DNA of 64,000 nt from Prochlorococcus marinus str. MIT 9107 (GTDB taxonomy: Bacteria > Cyanobacteriota > Cyanobacteriia > PCC-6307 > Cyanobiaceae). Numbering within the stretch: the stretch's first letter is position 1; every line of letters starts with the position of its first letter. Location: NCBI RefSeq assembly GCF_000759855.1, contig NZ_JNAI01000004.1, positions 1 to 64,000 of the forward strand, in the 5' to 3' direction. The position numbers and the translations under genes were made by a program. The notes under the pieces were generated by a model that saw only the letters and a list, made by a program, of their open reading frames with translations, made no database searches and had not been told where the DNA came from. Positions 19,801 to 29,054 of the stretch are shown here, piece after piece.

Positions 19801-22800
19801 ATGGGTGATAGTATCAAAAGAATCGTTGAGCCATATCAAGATAGTTATTCCCCAAATGGAATAATTGGTGAAAAAGATGCGTGTGGAGTTGGTTTCATAG
19901 CAAATATTAAAGGGGTAGAAAGCAACTGGATACTTAAACAATCTCTGAAGGGGCTTAACTGCATGGAGCATAGAGGAGGTTGTGGGGGAGATAGCGATTC
20001 AGGAGATGGGGCAGGCATTCTATGTTCAATTCCATGGGGTTATTTAGATAAAGAAATGAATCTAATAAATAATCAAAAATTGGACAGAGGTCTAGGTATG
20101 GTTTTTATGCCTAATAAAAAAGAGAAAATTGAAGAATGCAAATCAATATGTGAGGAGGAAGCAGGAAAATTAAGATTCAAAGAAACATCTTGGAGAACAG
20201 TTCCTGTAAATAATGAAATATTAGGAACTTTAGCTAAAGCAAATGCCCCATTCATATGTCAGTGGATTTTATACATAGATACAAAAGATAATCAGAATAT
20301 TGAAAGGCTTTTGTTCCAGTTAAGGAAAAGAATTGAAAAAAAAATAAGAGAAAACTTTAAAAACGATGTTGGGGATTGTGAATTTTATTTTGCCTCACTT
20401 AGTTCTAAAACAGTTGTATACAAAGGTATGGTTAGGTCTGAAATATTATCTGAGTTTTATCAAGATCTAAAAAAAGAGAATTTTAAGGTCTCATTTTCCG
20501 TTTACCACAGGAGATTTAGTACAAATACTCTCCCAAAATGGCCACTTGCTCAGCCTATGAGATTTTTAGGGCATAACGGGGAAATCAATACTCTTTTAGG
20601 AAATATTAATTGGGCTAAAGCGTCAGAAGCACACATAGATGAATATTGGGGAGAATCAGCTTCTGACCTTAAACCTATTGTAGATGTGAATAAAAGTGAT
20701 TCATCCAATCTTGATGCAACTCTTGAGATAAATATTCGATCAGGCCAGCCAATAACTGATTCATTATTAAAACTTGTTCCTGAAGCTTTTAGAGATCAAC
20801 CAGAACTGGATAATAGAGAAGAGATCAAAGCATTTTATGAATACTCCGCTAGTCTCCAGGAAGCATGGGATGGTCCCGCTCTACTAGTATTTGCAGATGG
20901 TAATTTTGTTGGAGCAACACTTGATAGAAATGGTCTAAGACCCTCAAGATATTCAATTACAAATGATGGATTTGTAGTAATGGGCTCCGAAACAGGCGTG
21001 GTAGATCTTGAAGAAGAAAGAGTTATTGAAAAAGGTAGATTAGGTCCTGGACAAATGTTAGCAGTTGATTTTCATCAAAATAGAATCCTAAGAAATTGGG
21101 AAGTAAAATCTGAAGCAGCCCAAAGACATAATTATAAAAATTTGCTCGAAAATAGAACTGTAAAAATCGAAAATAATAACTGGTTTAAAGAATGCCAATT
21201 AAAAGACCTTGATTTATTACAACAACAAACTGCATATGGTTTTTCTGCTGAAGATAATGACATGATCTTAGACTCAATGGCTTCACTAGCCAAAGAGCCA
21301 ACCTACTGTATGGGAGATGATATCCCTCTCGCCGTTCTCTCATCAAAACCACATATCTTATATGACTATTTCAAGCAAAGATTTGCCCAGGTAACTAATC
21401 CTCCCATAGATCCTCTTCGTGAAAAACTTGTGATGAGTCTAGAAATGCATCTTGGAGAAAGATGTTCACCATTTATGTTAAAAGATGCTAAGCCCTTTAT
21501 TCATCTCCATAGTCCAATCCTCAACGAAGAAGAATTAATTTCTATAAAAGAATCAAAAATTAAATCTCAAACAATTTCAACCTTATTTGAAATCAAAGAA
21601 GGAACCAAAGGATTTGAAGGCAAGTTAAATGATATTTGCAAGCAAAGCGAAAAAGCAGTTAATGATGGATGTGCTCTAATTATTATTTCCGATAAAGGAG
21701 TTAGCTCAAGAAAAAGTTTTATCCCCCCTCTATTAGCTGTTGGTGCAATTCATCATTACCTTCTTAAAAAAGAAATAAGATTAAAAGCCTCGCTAATTAT
21801 TGAGACTGGTCAATGTTGGAGTACTCATCATTTAGCATGCCTGATTGGATATGGAGTGAGTGCTATTTGTCCTTGGCTAATTTTTGAATCAGGAAGACAT
21901 TGGTTAAAACACCCTAAGACTCAAAAACTGATAGAGAGTAAAAAAATAGATTCATTATCAACAGATCAGGTTCAGAGCAATACTAAAAAAGCTTTAGAAG
22001 ATGGCCTGAGGAAAATACTTTCTAAGATAGGCATCTCACTGCTTTCTAGTTATCACGGGGCTCAGATTTTTGAAGCTGTAGGATTAGGCTCTGATTTAAT
22101 TAAACTTGGTTTCAATGGAACAACAAGTCGAATTGCTGGAATCACGCTAAAAGAGTTAGCTAATGAATCAATATCAATTCACACAAAAGCTTATCCAGAA
22201 ATAGATCTGAAAAAACTCGAATTTCTAGGATTTGTTCAATTTAGAAATTATGGAGAATATCACTCAAATAATCCTGAAATGTCAAAGGCACTTCATTCAG
22301 CTGTAAAACAAGGACCAGATTATGACCACTTCAAGTTATATCAAGAACTTATTAGTAAAAGACCAATAACTGCTCTAAGAGACTTACTGACAATAGACTC
22401 AAAGAGGAAAAGAATACCAATAAATGAAGTTGAGAGTGTTGAATCAATCTGTAAAAGATTTTGTACTGGAGGGATGAGTTTAGGGGCTTTATCAAGAGAA
22501 GCTCATGAGGTATTGGCTGTCGCGATGAATAGAATAGGTGGGAAAAGTAATAGTGGGGAGGGTGGTGAAGATCCAGCACGTTTTAATGCATTAAACGATA
22601 TTGATGAAAATACTCAATCAGAAACTTTACCTTTCATCAAAGGTCTTAAAAATGGAGATACGGCTTGCTCTGCTATAAAGCAAATAGCCTCTGGAAGATT
22701 CGGAGTGACACCTGAATATCTTAGAAGTGGAAAACAACTTGAAATTAAAATGGCCCAAGGTGCAAAGCCTGGAGAAGGAGGTCAACTTCCTGGACCGAAA

Positions 22801-24375
22801 GTCGATTCCTACATAGCAAAACTAAGAAATAGTAAACCTGGCGTAGCTTTAATTTCACCACCGCCGCATCATGATATTTACTCTATTGAAGATTTAGCAC
22901 AACTGATTCATGACCTTCATCAGGTTCACCCTAAAGCAAAAGTAAGTGTGAAACTTGTTTCTGAAATTGGTATTGGAACTATAGCAGCTGGTGTAAGTAA
23001 AGCGAACGCAGATGTAATACAAATCTCTGGGCATGATGGAGGGACTGGTGCTTCTCCATTAAGCTCCATTAAGCACGCTGGATTACCTTGGGAACTTGGT
23101 TTGGCAGAGGTACATAAATCACTTCTTGAAAATAATTTACGCGACAGAGTACTTCTGAGAACTGACGGTGGCCTTAAAACAGGTTGGGATGTGGTTATTG
23201 CTGCTCTTTTAGGAGCAGAAGAATATGGATTTGGATCAGTAGCAATGATTGCTGAGGGATGCGTTATGGCACGTGTTTGTCATAAAAATACTTGTCCTGT
23301 TGGCGTAGCCACTCAAAAAGAAGAATTAAGAAAGAGGTTTAAAGGTTTACCAGATAATGTTGTTAACTTTTTTATCTATATCGCTGAAGAAATAAGACAA
23401 ATATTGAGTAACATTGGTGTGAAAACAATTGAAGAAATAATTGGTAACAAAGAATTTTTGACTACAAGAAATATTAGTCTACCTAAAACGGAAAATATAG
23501 ATCTAACTTCTCTTGTAAATAATGAAATCATCTATAAAGATAGATCATGGATAAAGCATTCGAAAAATGCACATACTAATGGAACTGTATTGGAAGACAA
23601 TATTTTAACTAATGCTCAATTCATAAATGCGCTCACTCATCATGGAGAATTCACTAAAAAGATTGAAATCAAAAATACTGATAGAAGTGTTTGTGCAAAA
23701 ATTTCAGGAGAGCTTGCTCAGCATTATGGTAATAAAGGCTTTGGAGGCGCAATTAATCTAATTTTTCATGGTCATGCAGGTCAAAGCTTTGGAGCTTTCT
23801 TATTAAAAGGAATGATTATTAAATTAATTGGAGAGGCCAATGATTATGTATGCAAAGGGATGAATGGAGGAATACTTACCATTATCCCCCCTAGGATAGA
23901 TAATAACTCTTCGGAGCAAGTAATTTTGGGAAATACTTGTCTTTATGGTGCTACAGGAGGAAAGTTATATGCATTGGGTAAATCCGGTGAAAGATTTGCA
24001 GTAAGAAATAGTGGTGCAGTTGCTGTAACTGAAGGTGCAGGAGATCATTGCTGCGAATATATGACTGGTGGCAAAATTGTAATTCTTGGTTCTACAGGAA
24101 GAAATATTGGAGCAGGCATGACTGGGGGAGTAGCATTTATACTTGATGAAAAAGATGATGTAGAAAAAAAGGTAAATAAAGAAATAGTAAGTATCTACGA
24201 GATAAAGACGCCACAACAAGAAAAGATTTTATTAGAAATAATTAATGATTATCATCACAAAACCCTGAGTCCTAAAGCAGCTAATATTCTTAAAGAATGG
24301 ACTAATTTTAAATCTTTGTTCAAAGTCATCGTTCCGCCCAGCGAAGAAACAATGCTTGGATTAAAAACTCAATAA
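19801..24375 (+). CDS. gltB: Ferredoxin-dependent glutamate synthase
   Basis: Makes two glutamates from glutamine and 2-oxoglutarate; key to ammonium assimilation with glutamine synthetase. 1524 residues, the single large-subunit form. The N-terminal amidotransferase has nucleophile Cys28 (EKDACGVGF), which is exposed after a short propeptide is removed in this family. The central and FMN domains include CKRFCTGGMSLGALSREAHE, GKSNSGEGGEDPARF and QGAKPGEGGQLPGPKV. The 3Fe-4S motif is CHKNTCPVGVATQ preceded by C in EGCVMARVC. The C-terminal beta-helix ends it. No gltD lies nearby, so ferredoxin is the likely donor. Its TAA is immediately followed by the ATG of a YciI-like gene. The symbol glsF is also used. 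Confidence 0.95.
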   Translation: MGDSIKRIVEPYQDSYSPNGIIGEKDACGVGFIANIKGVESNWILKQSLKGLNCMEHRGGCGGDSDSGDGAGILCSIPWGYLDKEMNLINNQKLDRGLGMVFMPNKKEKIEECKSICEEEAGKLRFKETSWRTVPVNNEILGTLAKANAPFICQWILYIDTKDNQNIERLLFQLRKRIEKKIRENFKNDVGDCEFYFASLSSKTVVYKGMVRSEILSEFYQDLKKENFKVSFSVYHRRFSTNTLPKWPLAQPMRFLGHNGEINTLLGNINWAKASEAHIDEYWGESASDLKPIVDVNKSDSSNLDATLEINIRSGQPITDSLLKLVPEAFRDQPELDNREEIKAFYEYSASLQEAWDGPALLVFADGNFVGATLDRNGLRPSRYSITNDGFVVMGSETGVVDLEEERVIEKGRLGPGQMLAVDFHQNRILRNWEVKSEAAQRHNYKNLLENRTVKIENNNWFKECQLKDLDLLQQQTAYGFSAEDNDMILDSMASLAKEPTYCMGDDIPLAVLSSKPHILYDYFKQRFAQVTNPPIDPLREKLVMSLEMHLGERCSPFMLKDAKPFIHLHSPILNEEELISIKESKIKSQTISTLFEIKEGTKGFEGKLNDICKQSEKAVNDGCALIIISDKGVSSRKSFIPPLLAVGAIHHYLLKKEIRLKASLIIETGQCWSTHHLACLIGYGVSAICPWLIFESGRHWLKHPKTQKLIESKKIDSLSTDQVQSNTKKALEDGLRKILSKIGISLLSSYHGAQIFEAVGLGSDLIKLGFNGTTSRIAGITLKELANESISIHTKAYPEIDLKKLEFLGFVQFRNYGEYHSNNPEMSKALHSAVKQGPDYDHFKLYQELISKRPITALRDLLTIDSKRKRIPINEVESVESICKRFCTGGMSLGALSREAHEVLAVAMNRIGGKSNSGEGGEDPARFNALNDIDENTQSETLPFIKGLKNGDTACSAIKQIASGRFGVTPEYLRSGKQLEIKMAQGAKPGEGGQLPGPKVDSYIAKLRNSKPGVALISPPPHHDIYSIEDLAQLIHDLHQVHPKAKVSVKLVSEIGIGTIAAGVSKANADVIQISGHDGGTGASPLSSIKHAGLPWELGLAEVHKSLLENNLRDRVLLRTDGGLKTGWDVVIAALLGAEEYGFGSVAMIAEGCVMARVCHKNTCPVGVATQKEELRKRFKGLPDNVVNFFIYIAEEIRQILSNIGVKTIEEIIGNKEFLTTRNISLPKTENIDLTSLVNNEIIYKDRSWIKHSKNAHTNGTVLEDNILTNAQFINALTHHGEFTKKIEIKNTDRSVCAKISGELAQHYGNKGFGGAINLIFHGHAGQSFGAFLLKGMIIKLIGEANDYVCKGMNGGILTIIPPRIDNNSSEQVILGNTCLYGATGGKLYALGKSGERFAVRNSGAVAVTEGAGDHCCEYMTGGKIVILGSTGRNIGAGMTGGVAFILDEKDDVEKKVNKEIVSIYEIKTPQQEKILLEIINDYHHKTLSPKAANILKEWTNFKSLFKVIVPPSEETMLGLKTQ

Positions 24376-24669
24376 ATGCCAATTTTTGTCAAAACAGAAA
24401 TCATTAAAAAGGAATTTATAACTGATAACAAACTTAAAAAGAAATTTGTAGATAAGCACATATTGTGGATAAAAGAATTAAAAAAAGCTGGAGTTAATGT
24501 AAAAAGTGGATTCCTAGTAAATGAAATTAAGGAACCTGGAGCCGGTGGTCTTTTGACACTAGAGGTGAAAAATTATCAAGAAGCACTAAAAATAGTTAAA
24601 GAGGATCCGATGATAAAAAATAAAATTGTTGATTGGAAATTAAGTGAATGGATCGATATTTCAAAATAA
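24376..24669 (+). CDS. YciI-like (YCII-related) small protein
   Basis: A 97-residue protein of the dimeric alpha-beta barrel type: HILWIKELKKAGVNVKSGFLVNE, then GGLLTLEVKNYQEALKIVKEDPMI, and a C-terminal DWKLSEWIDI, the pattern of YCII-related proteins. The family's role is poorly known. The ATG begins on the base after the gltB stop, so translation is probably coupled. That suggests expression with nitrogen assimilation (inference). It is convergent with lipA, eight bases between ends. Confidence 0.78.
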   Translation: MPIFVKTEIIKKEFITDNKLKKKFVDKHILWIKELKKAGVNVKSGFLVNEIKEPGAGGLLTLEVKNYQEALKIVKEDPMIKNKIVDWKLSEWIDISK

Positions 24670-24677
24670 TAATGCGC

Positions 24678-25610
24678 TTATCTTGGATATTTTTTCATTA
24701 ATTTTTGAATCTCTTCAGCATGATAACTACTTCGTGTTAAAGGAGAACTTACTACTTGCATAAAACCAAGATTATCTTCTCCAAACAATTTGAAGAAATT
24801 AAATTTTGAAGGACTTACAAATCTTTGAACAGGCAAGTGTTTTAGGCCAGGAGATAAATATTGACCAATAGTAACTATATCTACGAAATGATTTTTTAAA
24901 TCAGAAAGAAGATTTAAAACATCATCATCACTTTCTCCTAATCCCAACATAAATCCGGATTTTGTATAAACACTCGGAAAATATTCTCTTGTGCGTTTCA
25001 GCAAATCTAAAGTTCTTTGATAATTACCTTGAGGCCTTACTTTCCTATATAAACCTTTTACAGTTTCAATATTATGATTCAAGACATTTGGTTTTGAATC
25101 TAAAACCAATTCAAGCGCTTGCCAATTGCCACAAAAATCAGGGATTAAAAGTTCAATTGTTGTCTCTGGAGATTTTTTTCTCACTTCCAAAACGCATTGA
25201 TAAAACTGTGATGCACCACCATCATCAAGATCATCTCTATTAACTGATGTAATAACTACGTGTTTAAGATTCAGCCTAGAAACTGCCTCTGCTAAACGAT
25301 GAGGTTCAGTTGGATCTAAATCTCTTTTAGATCTATCAAAATTAATATCACAATATGGGCAAGCTCTAGTGCAACCGGGTCCCATGATTAAAAAAGTCGC
25401 AGTACCACTTGCAAAACATTCACCAATATTTGGACAGCTTGCCTCCTGACAAACTGTATTTAATTTTAAATCACTTAATAAATTTGCTGTGTTGCCTATC
25501 CTCTCAAATTGAGGAGCCTTTACTCTTAACCACTCTGGTTTTATTGCTGCATTTTTGGAAATAATAGTCAAATTACTTTGATCAGCTTTATCTGATTTGA
25601 TTTTAATCAA
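24678..25610 (-). CDS. lipA: Lipoyl synthase
   Basis: Radical SAM enzyme that inserts two sulfurs into octanoyl groups on lipoyl domains; 310 residues. The auxiliary cluster motif is in [13 protein letters not shown]. The radical SAM CxxxCxxC is in [14 protein letters not shown]. The C-terminal RSSYHA motif, whose Ser binds the auxiliary cluster, is present in [13 protein letters not shown]. All key residues are intact. The upstream 201-base gap is shared with the divergent resolvase-like gene. Confidence 0.95.
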   Translation of the reverse strand: MIKIKSDKADQSNLTIISKNAAIKPEWLRVKAPQFERIGNTANLLSDLKLNTVCQEASCPNIGECFASGTATFLIMGPGCTRACPYCDINFDRSKRDLDPTEPHRLAEAVSRLNLKHVVITSVNRDDLDDGGASQFYQCVLEVRKKSPETTIELLIPDFCGNWQALELVLDSKPNVLNHNIETVKGLYRKVRPQGNYQRTLDLLKRTREYFPSVYTKSGFMLGLGESDDDVLNLLSDLKNHFVDIVTIGQYLSPGLKHLPVQRFVSPSKFNFFKLFGEDNLGFMQVVSSPLTRSSYHAEEIQKLMKKYPR

Positions 25611-25701
25611 AATTGTGAAATTTTACTATTTAAATTCATCTGTAGTGAAAAGAAATATTGCCAATTCACCTAAGACTACAAAGTAAACTTAAAAAAATAT
25701 A

Positions 25702-25725
25702 TGTTCTATAGAAATATATAGAACA
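25702..25725. repeat. Inverted repeat TGTTCTATA-N6-TATAGAACA, candidate operator
   Basis: Perfect 9-bp arms with spacer GAAATA. Further half-sites lie at 25731-25736 (TAGAAC) and 25813-25820 (TGTTCTAT). All are upstream of, or at, the start of the resolvase-like gene, as expected for a DNA-binding protein's operator. Confidence 0.6.
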
Positions 25726-25811
25726 GTTTTTAGAACGTAATTTTTAATACAGTAAAAAAACTTATTAATTAAAGTAGAGAATTTTCTTTTACAACTATTA
25801 ACTTACTTATT

Positions 25812-26498
25812 TTGTTCTATTTAGTGTTTTTTTTTATAGAATTTGATACAGTAAAAAATATATCTTTAAAAAATTTGACTTTTCAATTCAAAAGGAAAAG
25901 ATCTCTTCTATCTGAGAAGAATAAAAAGAAAAAATCTATAGGATATGCTAGAGCAATAGATAGTGAAATTTCTTACTTAGATGAACAAATAAAATATTTA
26001 AAAGATGAAGGTTGCAATATAATATTTACTGAACTCTTAAGTCTTGATGCAGAAATAAAGCCAGAATTCAACAAAGCTTTAAAAGCGTTGTCCAAAGGAG
26101 ATGAATTAGTCATAACTAAACTTGACCGGGCTTTTTCTAGTAGAAATGAATGTATAAGAATAATAAATAAACTTTTAAATCAAGATGTTCAGTTACGAAC
26201 TTTGTCTGGATTTTTTACCTCTAAAAATTCACCAAATCCATCATCTTTAATTTTTAATATTCTATGTGAATTAGATAATTTAGATAATGAGTGCCTAAGA
26301 GAAAGGAAAAAAGAAAACGTTTTAAAAAGAAGATTAACTGGAAATAATTTAGGAGGGAGGCCTAAGATTAGTCCCTTAAAGGAATCTCTTGTAATCAGAT
26401 TGCGTGATGAGGGTCATTCATATCGATCAATTAGAACACAAACAGGAATAGCATTATCAACTATCAGAAGAGTAATTTTAGAAGGAGAGGGTAAATAA
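25812..26498 (+). CDS. Serine-resolvase-like protein lacking the catalytic serine
   Basis: The frame gives 228 residues from a TTG at 25812. There is no ATG before the domain, so the start is uncertain; TTG at 25875 is an alternative. The resolvase N-domain is recognisable (SIGYARAIDSE, then LDEQIKYLKDEGCNIIFTE, DELVITKLDRAFSS). The C-terminus has a helix-turn-helix (GRPKISPLKESLVIRLRDEG, HSYRSIRTQTGIALSTIRRVI) like resolvase HTH domains. The usual YARVS catalytic Ser is Ile49 here (nearest Ser is Ser51), the Arg after DRLG is Ser109, and the RKG arginine is Lys. Recombination is therefore unlikely; a DNA-binding regulator is a better guess. It is followed at one base by a small acidic protein gene. 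Confidence 0.75.
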   Translation: MFYLVFFFIEFDTVKNISLKNLTFQFKRKRSLLSEKNKKKKSIGYARAIDSEISYLDEQIKYLKDEGCNIIFTELLSLDAEIKPEFNKALKALSKGDELVITKLDRAFSSRNECIRIINKLLNQDVQLRTLSGFFTSKNSPNPSSLIFNILCELDNLDNECLRERKKENVLKRRLTGNNLGGRPKISPLKESLVIRLRDEGHSYRSIRTQTGIALSTIRRVILEGEGK

Positions 26499-26499
26499 T

Positions 26500-26712
26500 A
26501 TGAATAAAAACGAACTTGAAAATCTTATCAAAGAAAATTTTAAAGATACAGCATTACGTATTTATGAATTAGATAATGAAGATAGAAAAAGTTTATTAGC
26601 AGAATATAGAGAATGGATTATTCATGATTTAGATTTTGAAGAAGTGATGATGTTACCTTATGAAGCCTACACTGACAAATTAGATTCTAATTTTTTAGAC
26701 GATTTAATTTAG
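26500..26712 (+). CDS. Small acidic hypothetical protein
   Basis: A 70-residue protein, strongly acidic (many Asp and Glu, such as NEDRKSLLAEYREW and HDLDFEEVMML), predicted helical, with no signal peptide and no family I recognise. A good ribosome binding site (GGAGAGG, 26484-26490) sits inside the end of the upstream resolvase-like gene, nine bases before the ATG. The two are almost surely co-transcribed. It might bind the basic upstream protein or mimic DNA, but this is speculation. Its last four bases overlap the convergent beta-lactamase-like gene. Confidence 0.75.
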   Translation: MNKNELENLIKENFKDTALRIYELDNEDRKSLLAEYREWIIHDLDFEEVMMLPYEAYTDKLDSNFLDDLI

Positions 26713-27617
26713 TCTCTAATAATATGTCTCTTGTTAAATTCATATATTTCTTTTGCGATTAGGGGTAGTAAAGAAGTATCTATGGAATATTTTTCTCCAT
26801 TACAAAAAACAACTAATAAAGTTTGTAGTGATTGGCTATTAATCCACCAAGCAGAATCATGTCTTACTTCAGACATTAAGCCTGCTTTACTCCAGAGATT
26901 AATGTTTTCTGGTAACCCTTCACCTAAAAAACCATCTATTTGATTAAGAGAATCGTTTTTAAGAACAACTTTATTTAAACTTCTTTTTAAAAAAGTTCTT
27001 AAATTTAAGTCATTTGTTTGGTAATCAATATGAATCATAATTTCCTCGAAAACCCTTGCAGCTGAATCAGTAGTCATTACATTTCTATTGTTATTTTCAT
27101 AGCCATAAAATTCTTTTTCGCGGCCAAATGGACCATCATCCCATGTCTTCTGACAGCAATTGATATCAATCAATTCCTTCCAATCTAAATCATGTAGCCA
27201 ATCATTTATTATACTTCTTTGATATTTCCAATTTTCCCATAATTCTCCCTCAATACAGGGTCCACTGGTGGTTCCAGTAAGTAAATCAATTAAAAAACTT
27301 GTCGCATTATTACTTGAGAAAGACAACATTTTTCTTACAGCATCAATGATTTCATCTGATAATAATAAACTTCCTTTTTTAATCCAATAATATGCCGCGA
27401 GGCCATAAACCAACTTAACTACGCTAGCAGGATAAACCTTTTTTTTATTATTAAAACCAAATCCAAAACCTTTAAATACTCTTTTATTTTCACATTTGTA
27501 GTTAATCCAAGTTATGGCAATATCTTCTCTTGAAAAATCTTTATTATAAGAGCATACTCTCCCTAAAATATCATTTAAGGCTAGACCCATCTCTTTACTT
27601 AAATAGTAGAAGGACAT
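26709..27617 (-). CDS. Class A beta-lactamase-fold serine hydrolase
   Basis: A 302-residue protein. The SxxK motif is S65-VV-K68 (YPASVVKLVYGL), the SxN motif is S102-N-N104 (SFSSNNATSFLI), and the KTG box is replaced by K244-A-G246 (LWSKAGLMSEVRHDSAWW). Overall this is the beta-lactamase/PBP-like fold. No signal peptide is seen at the N-terminus (MSFYYLSKEMGLAL), so a periplasmic antibiotic resistance role is doubtful. Peptidoglycan-related hydrolysis is an alternative, supported by the divergent NlpC/P60 gene. The two start codons are only three bases apart. Confidence 0.8.
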   Translation of the reverse strand: MSFYYLSKEMGLALNDILGRVCSYNKDFSREDIAITWINYKCENKRVFKGFGFGFNNKKKVYPASVVKLVYGLAAYYWIKKGSLLLSDEIIDAVRKMLSFSSNNATSFLIDLLTGTTSGPCIEGELWENWKYQRSIINDWLHDLDWKELIDINCCQKTWDDGPFGREKEFYGYENNNRNVMTTDSAARVFEEIMIHIDYQTNDLNLRTFLKRSLNKVVLKNDSLNQIDGFLGEGLPENINLWSKAGLMSEVRHDSAWWINSQSLQTLLVVFCNGEKYSIDTSLLPLIAKEIYEFNKRHIIRD

Positions 27618-27620
27618 TTT

Positions 27621-28379
27621 ATGGATAATTATAAAGACACTATTTCACTATTTAAACAAACTAATTTTTCAAAAACTATTTGGTGGAAATTAAAAGTTAA
27701 TATTTCTGGATATCAAAATGAATCAGAAAATAAATTAGTGACCGAAATTTTTAAAAATAGAATTTTTAAATTGCTTTATCCAAATATTCATCAATATAAC
27801 CAAGAATTTTCGAGGATTCTAGTTCAACTATATGAAGATGGTTACGTCTGTTGGATAAATTTAGATGGATTGATTATTGAGAAATTCGAATTAAGCAAAA
27901 CAAAGAGTTTTAAAAGTGAACAATCCTTTATCAAGGATAAAATTCCCTCAATTTTGAAATGGATTAAAGATCAATCTGAGTTAAATAATATATACCTTTG
28001 GGGAGGCACTTTAGGACCAAATTTTGATTGTTCAGGGTTAATTCAGACTGCTTTTTTCAAGCACAATATTTATTTACCTCGAGACTCTTATCAAATAAAA
28101 AGTTTTTGTAAACATCTTTTTTATTTCAAAGAATCTTATGGAGTGCTTGATCCAGGGGATCTTTTATTTTTTGGAAATAAAGAAAAATGCGATCATATTG
28201 GAATCTACAAAGGGAATGGCTTATATTACCATTGCTCTGGTAGGGAGTTTGGAAGAAATGGAATAGGATTAGATAGCTTGAATGAATCTAATAATAAAAT
28301 CTCATTGCATTATAAATCCAAACTAATTTCAGCAGGAAGAGTAGTAAGAAGTTATAGATGGGATAGAACTATAAGATAG
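27621..28379 (+). CDS. NlpC/P60 family cysteine peptidase
   Basis: A 252-residue protein. The N-terminal ~100 residues form an SH3-like domain (KLVTEIFKNRIFKLLYP, SRILVQLYEDGYVCWIN). The peptidase domain has the catalytic Cys137 in NFDCSGLIQTAF, His192 in CDHIGIYKGNG, and a third polar residue His204 (YYHCSG). Members cleave gamma-D-Glu-diaminopimelate or related bonds in peptidoglycan peptides. No signal peptide is evident. The arrangement resembles cyanobacterial SH3b-NlpC/P60 endopeptidases. It is divergent from the beta-lactamase-like gene, three bases apart. Confidence 0.88.
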   Translation: MDNYKDTISLFKQTNFSKTIWWKLKVNISGYQNESENKLVTEIFKNRIFKLLYPNIHQYNQEFSRILVQLYEDGYVCWINLDGLIIEKFELSKTKSFKSEQSFIKDKIPSILKWIKDQSELNNIYLWGGTLGPNFDCSGLIQTAFFKHNIYLPRDSYQIKSFCKHLFYFKESYGVLDPGDLLFFGNKEKCDHIGIYKGNGLYYHCSGREFGRNGIGLDSLNESNNKISLHYKSKLISAGRVVRSYRWDRTIR

Positions 28380-28425
28380 CAATAAAATTAAATTTTTAAA
28401 TATTGCTTATTCTTTTTTTTAGGAA

Positions 28426-29025
28426 TTAACCCACAGTCCAAATATTTTTAATGATTGGCATAAGGGTATCTAAATGTAGAGTACCAACAAGTAGCCAAGC
28501 AAAAACAGCTCCGCCACAGCCTCCTAGCCAAAATCCACTTGTAAAATCAGCCCAACCAGCTCTTGTAAATAAATCTTTTGGGGGGTTATTAACCGTAGCA
28601 TCTGAAGGTTGAACATTAGGTGCTTTGCCAGGTGCATTATATAGAACTAAAAGTGCTGTCATAATATGCACCGCTCCTATAGCTGCTAGTAGCCCTACAG
28701 TTAGTGCAAATTCAGAATTTCTTAGTGGGCCAGTCATAGTAAAAGGACCATATAAGAGATAACCAAAAGCAGCTCCAGTTTCTAAACCTCTGAAATTTGG
28801 AGAAATACCTTCTCTATAAAAAGGCAAATTATTAATAAAAGCTTTTGTAAAATAGCCGCTATTAACTGGTGTAGCTAAATTTCCAACACATGGGTCATCA
28901 ACCGTTTTTACTGCCCATTGATCTGCAACACCAATGTCGTGTGGCTGTACAGAATTATCTATGTATTTTTCATCAAACTTGATAGAACTTGTTGATTCTG
29001 AGAATGATTTTTGAAAGTCGCTCAT
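28426..29025 (-). CDS. psaL: Photosystem I subunit XI (PsaL)
   Basis: A 199-residue thylakoid membrane protein at the trimer interface of photosystem [35 protein letters not shown] is the typical stroma-side segment, followed by two to three membrane spans ([42 protein letters not shown]). It is longer than the ~150-165 residues of many cyanobacteria because of an extended N-terminus and an inserted loop. It lies 29 bases after psaI on the same strand, a conserved pair. Confidence 0.96.
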   Translation of the reverse strand: MSDFQKSFSESTSSIKFDEKYIDNSVQPHDIGVADQWAVKTVDDPCVGNLATPVNSGYFTKAFINNLPFYREGISPNFRGLETGAAFGYLLYGPFTMTGPLRNSEFALTVGLLAAIGAVHIMTALLVLYNAPGKAPNVQPSDATVNNPPKDLFTRAGWADFTSGFWLGGCGGAVFAWLLVGTLHLDTLMPIIKNIWTVG

Positions 29026-29054
29026 TTTTTTTTAATAGTTTAGTGTTTAATAAT

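Noticed and set aside
22352-22579. Open frames antisense to gltB, psaA, tuf, rplP and others
   Set aside because: They lie inside strongly conserved genes, have no ribosome site or family resemblance, and are expected shadows in another frame.
25611-28379. Mobile element or prophage around the resolvase-like gene
   Set aside because: No transposase, terminal repeats, integrase, phage genes or tRNA-derived att repeat are present, and the recombinase lacks its active site.
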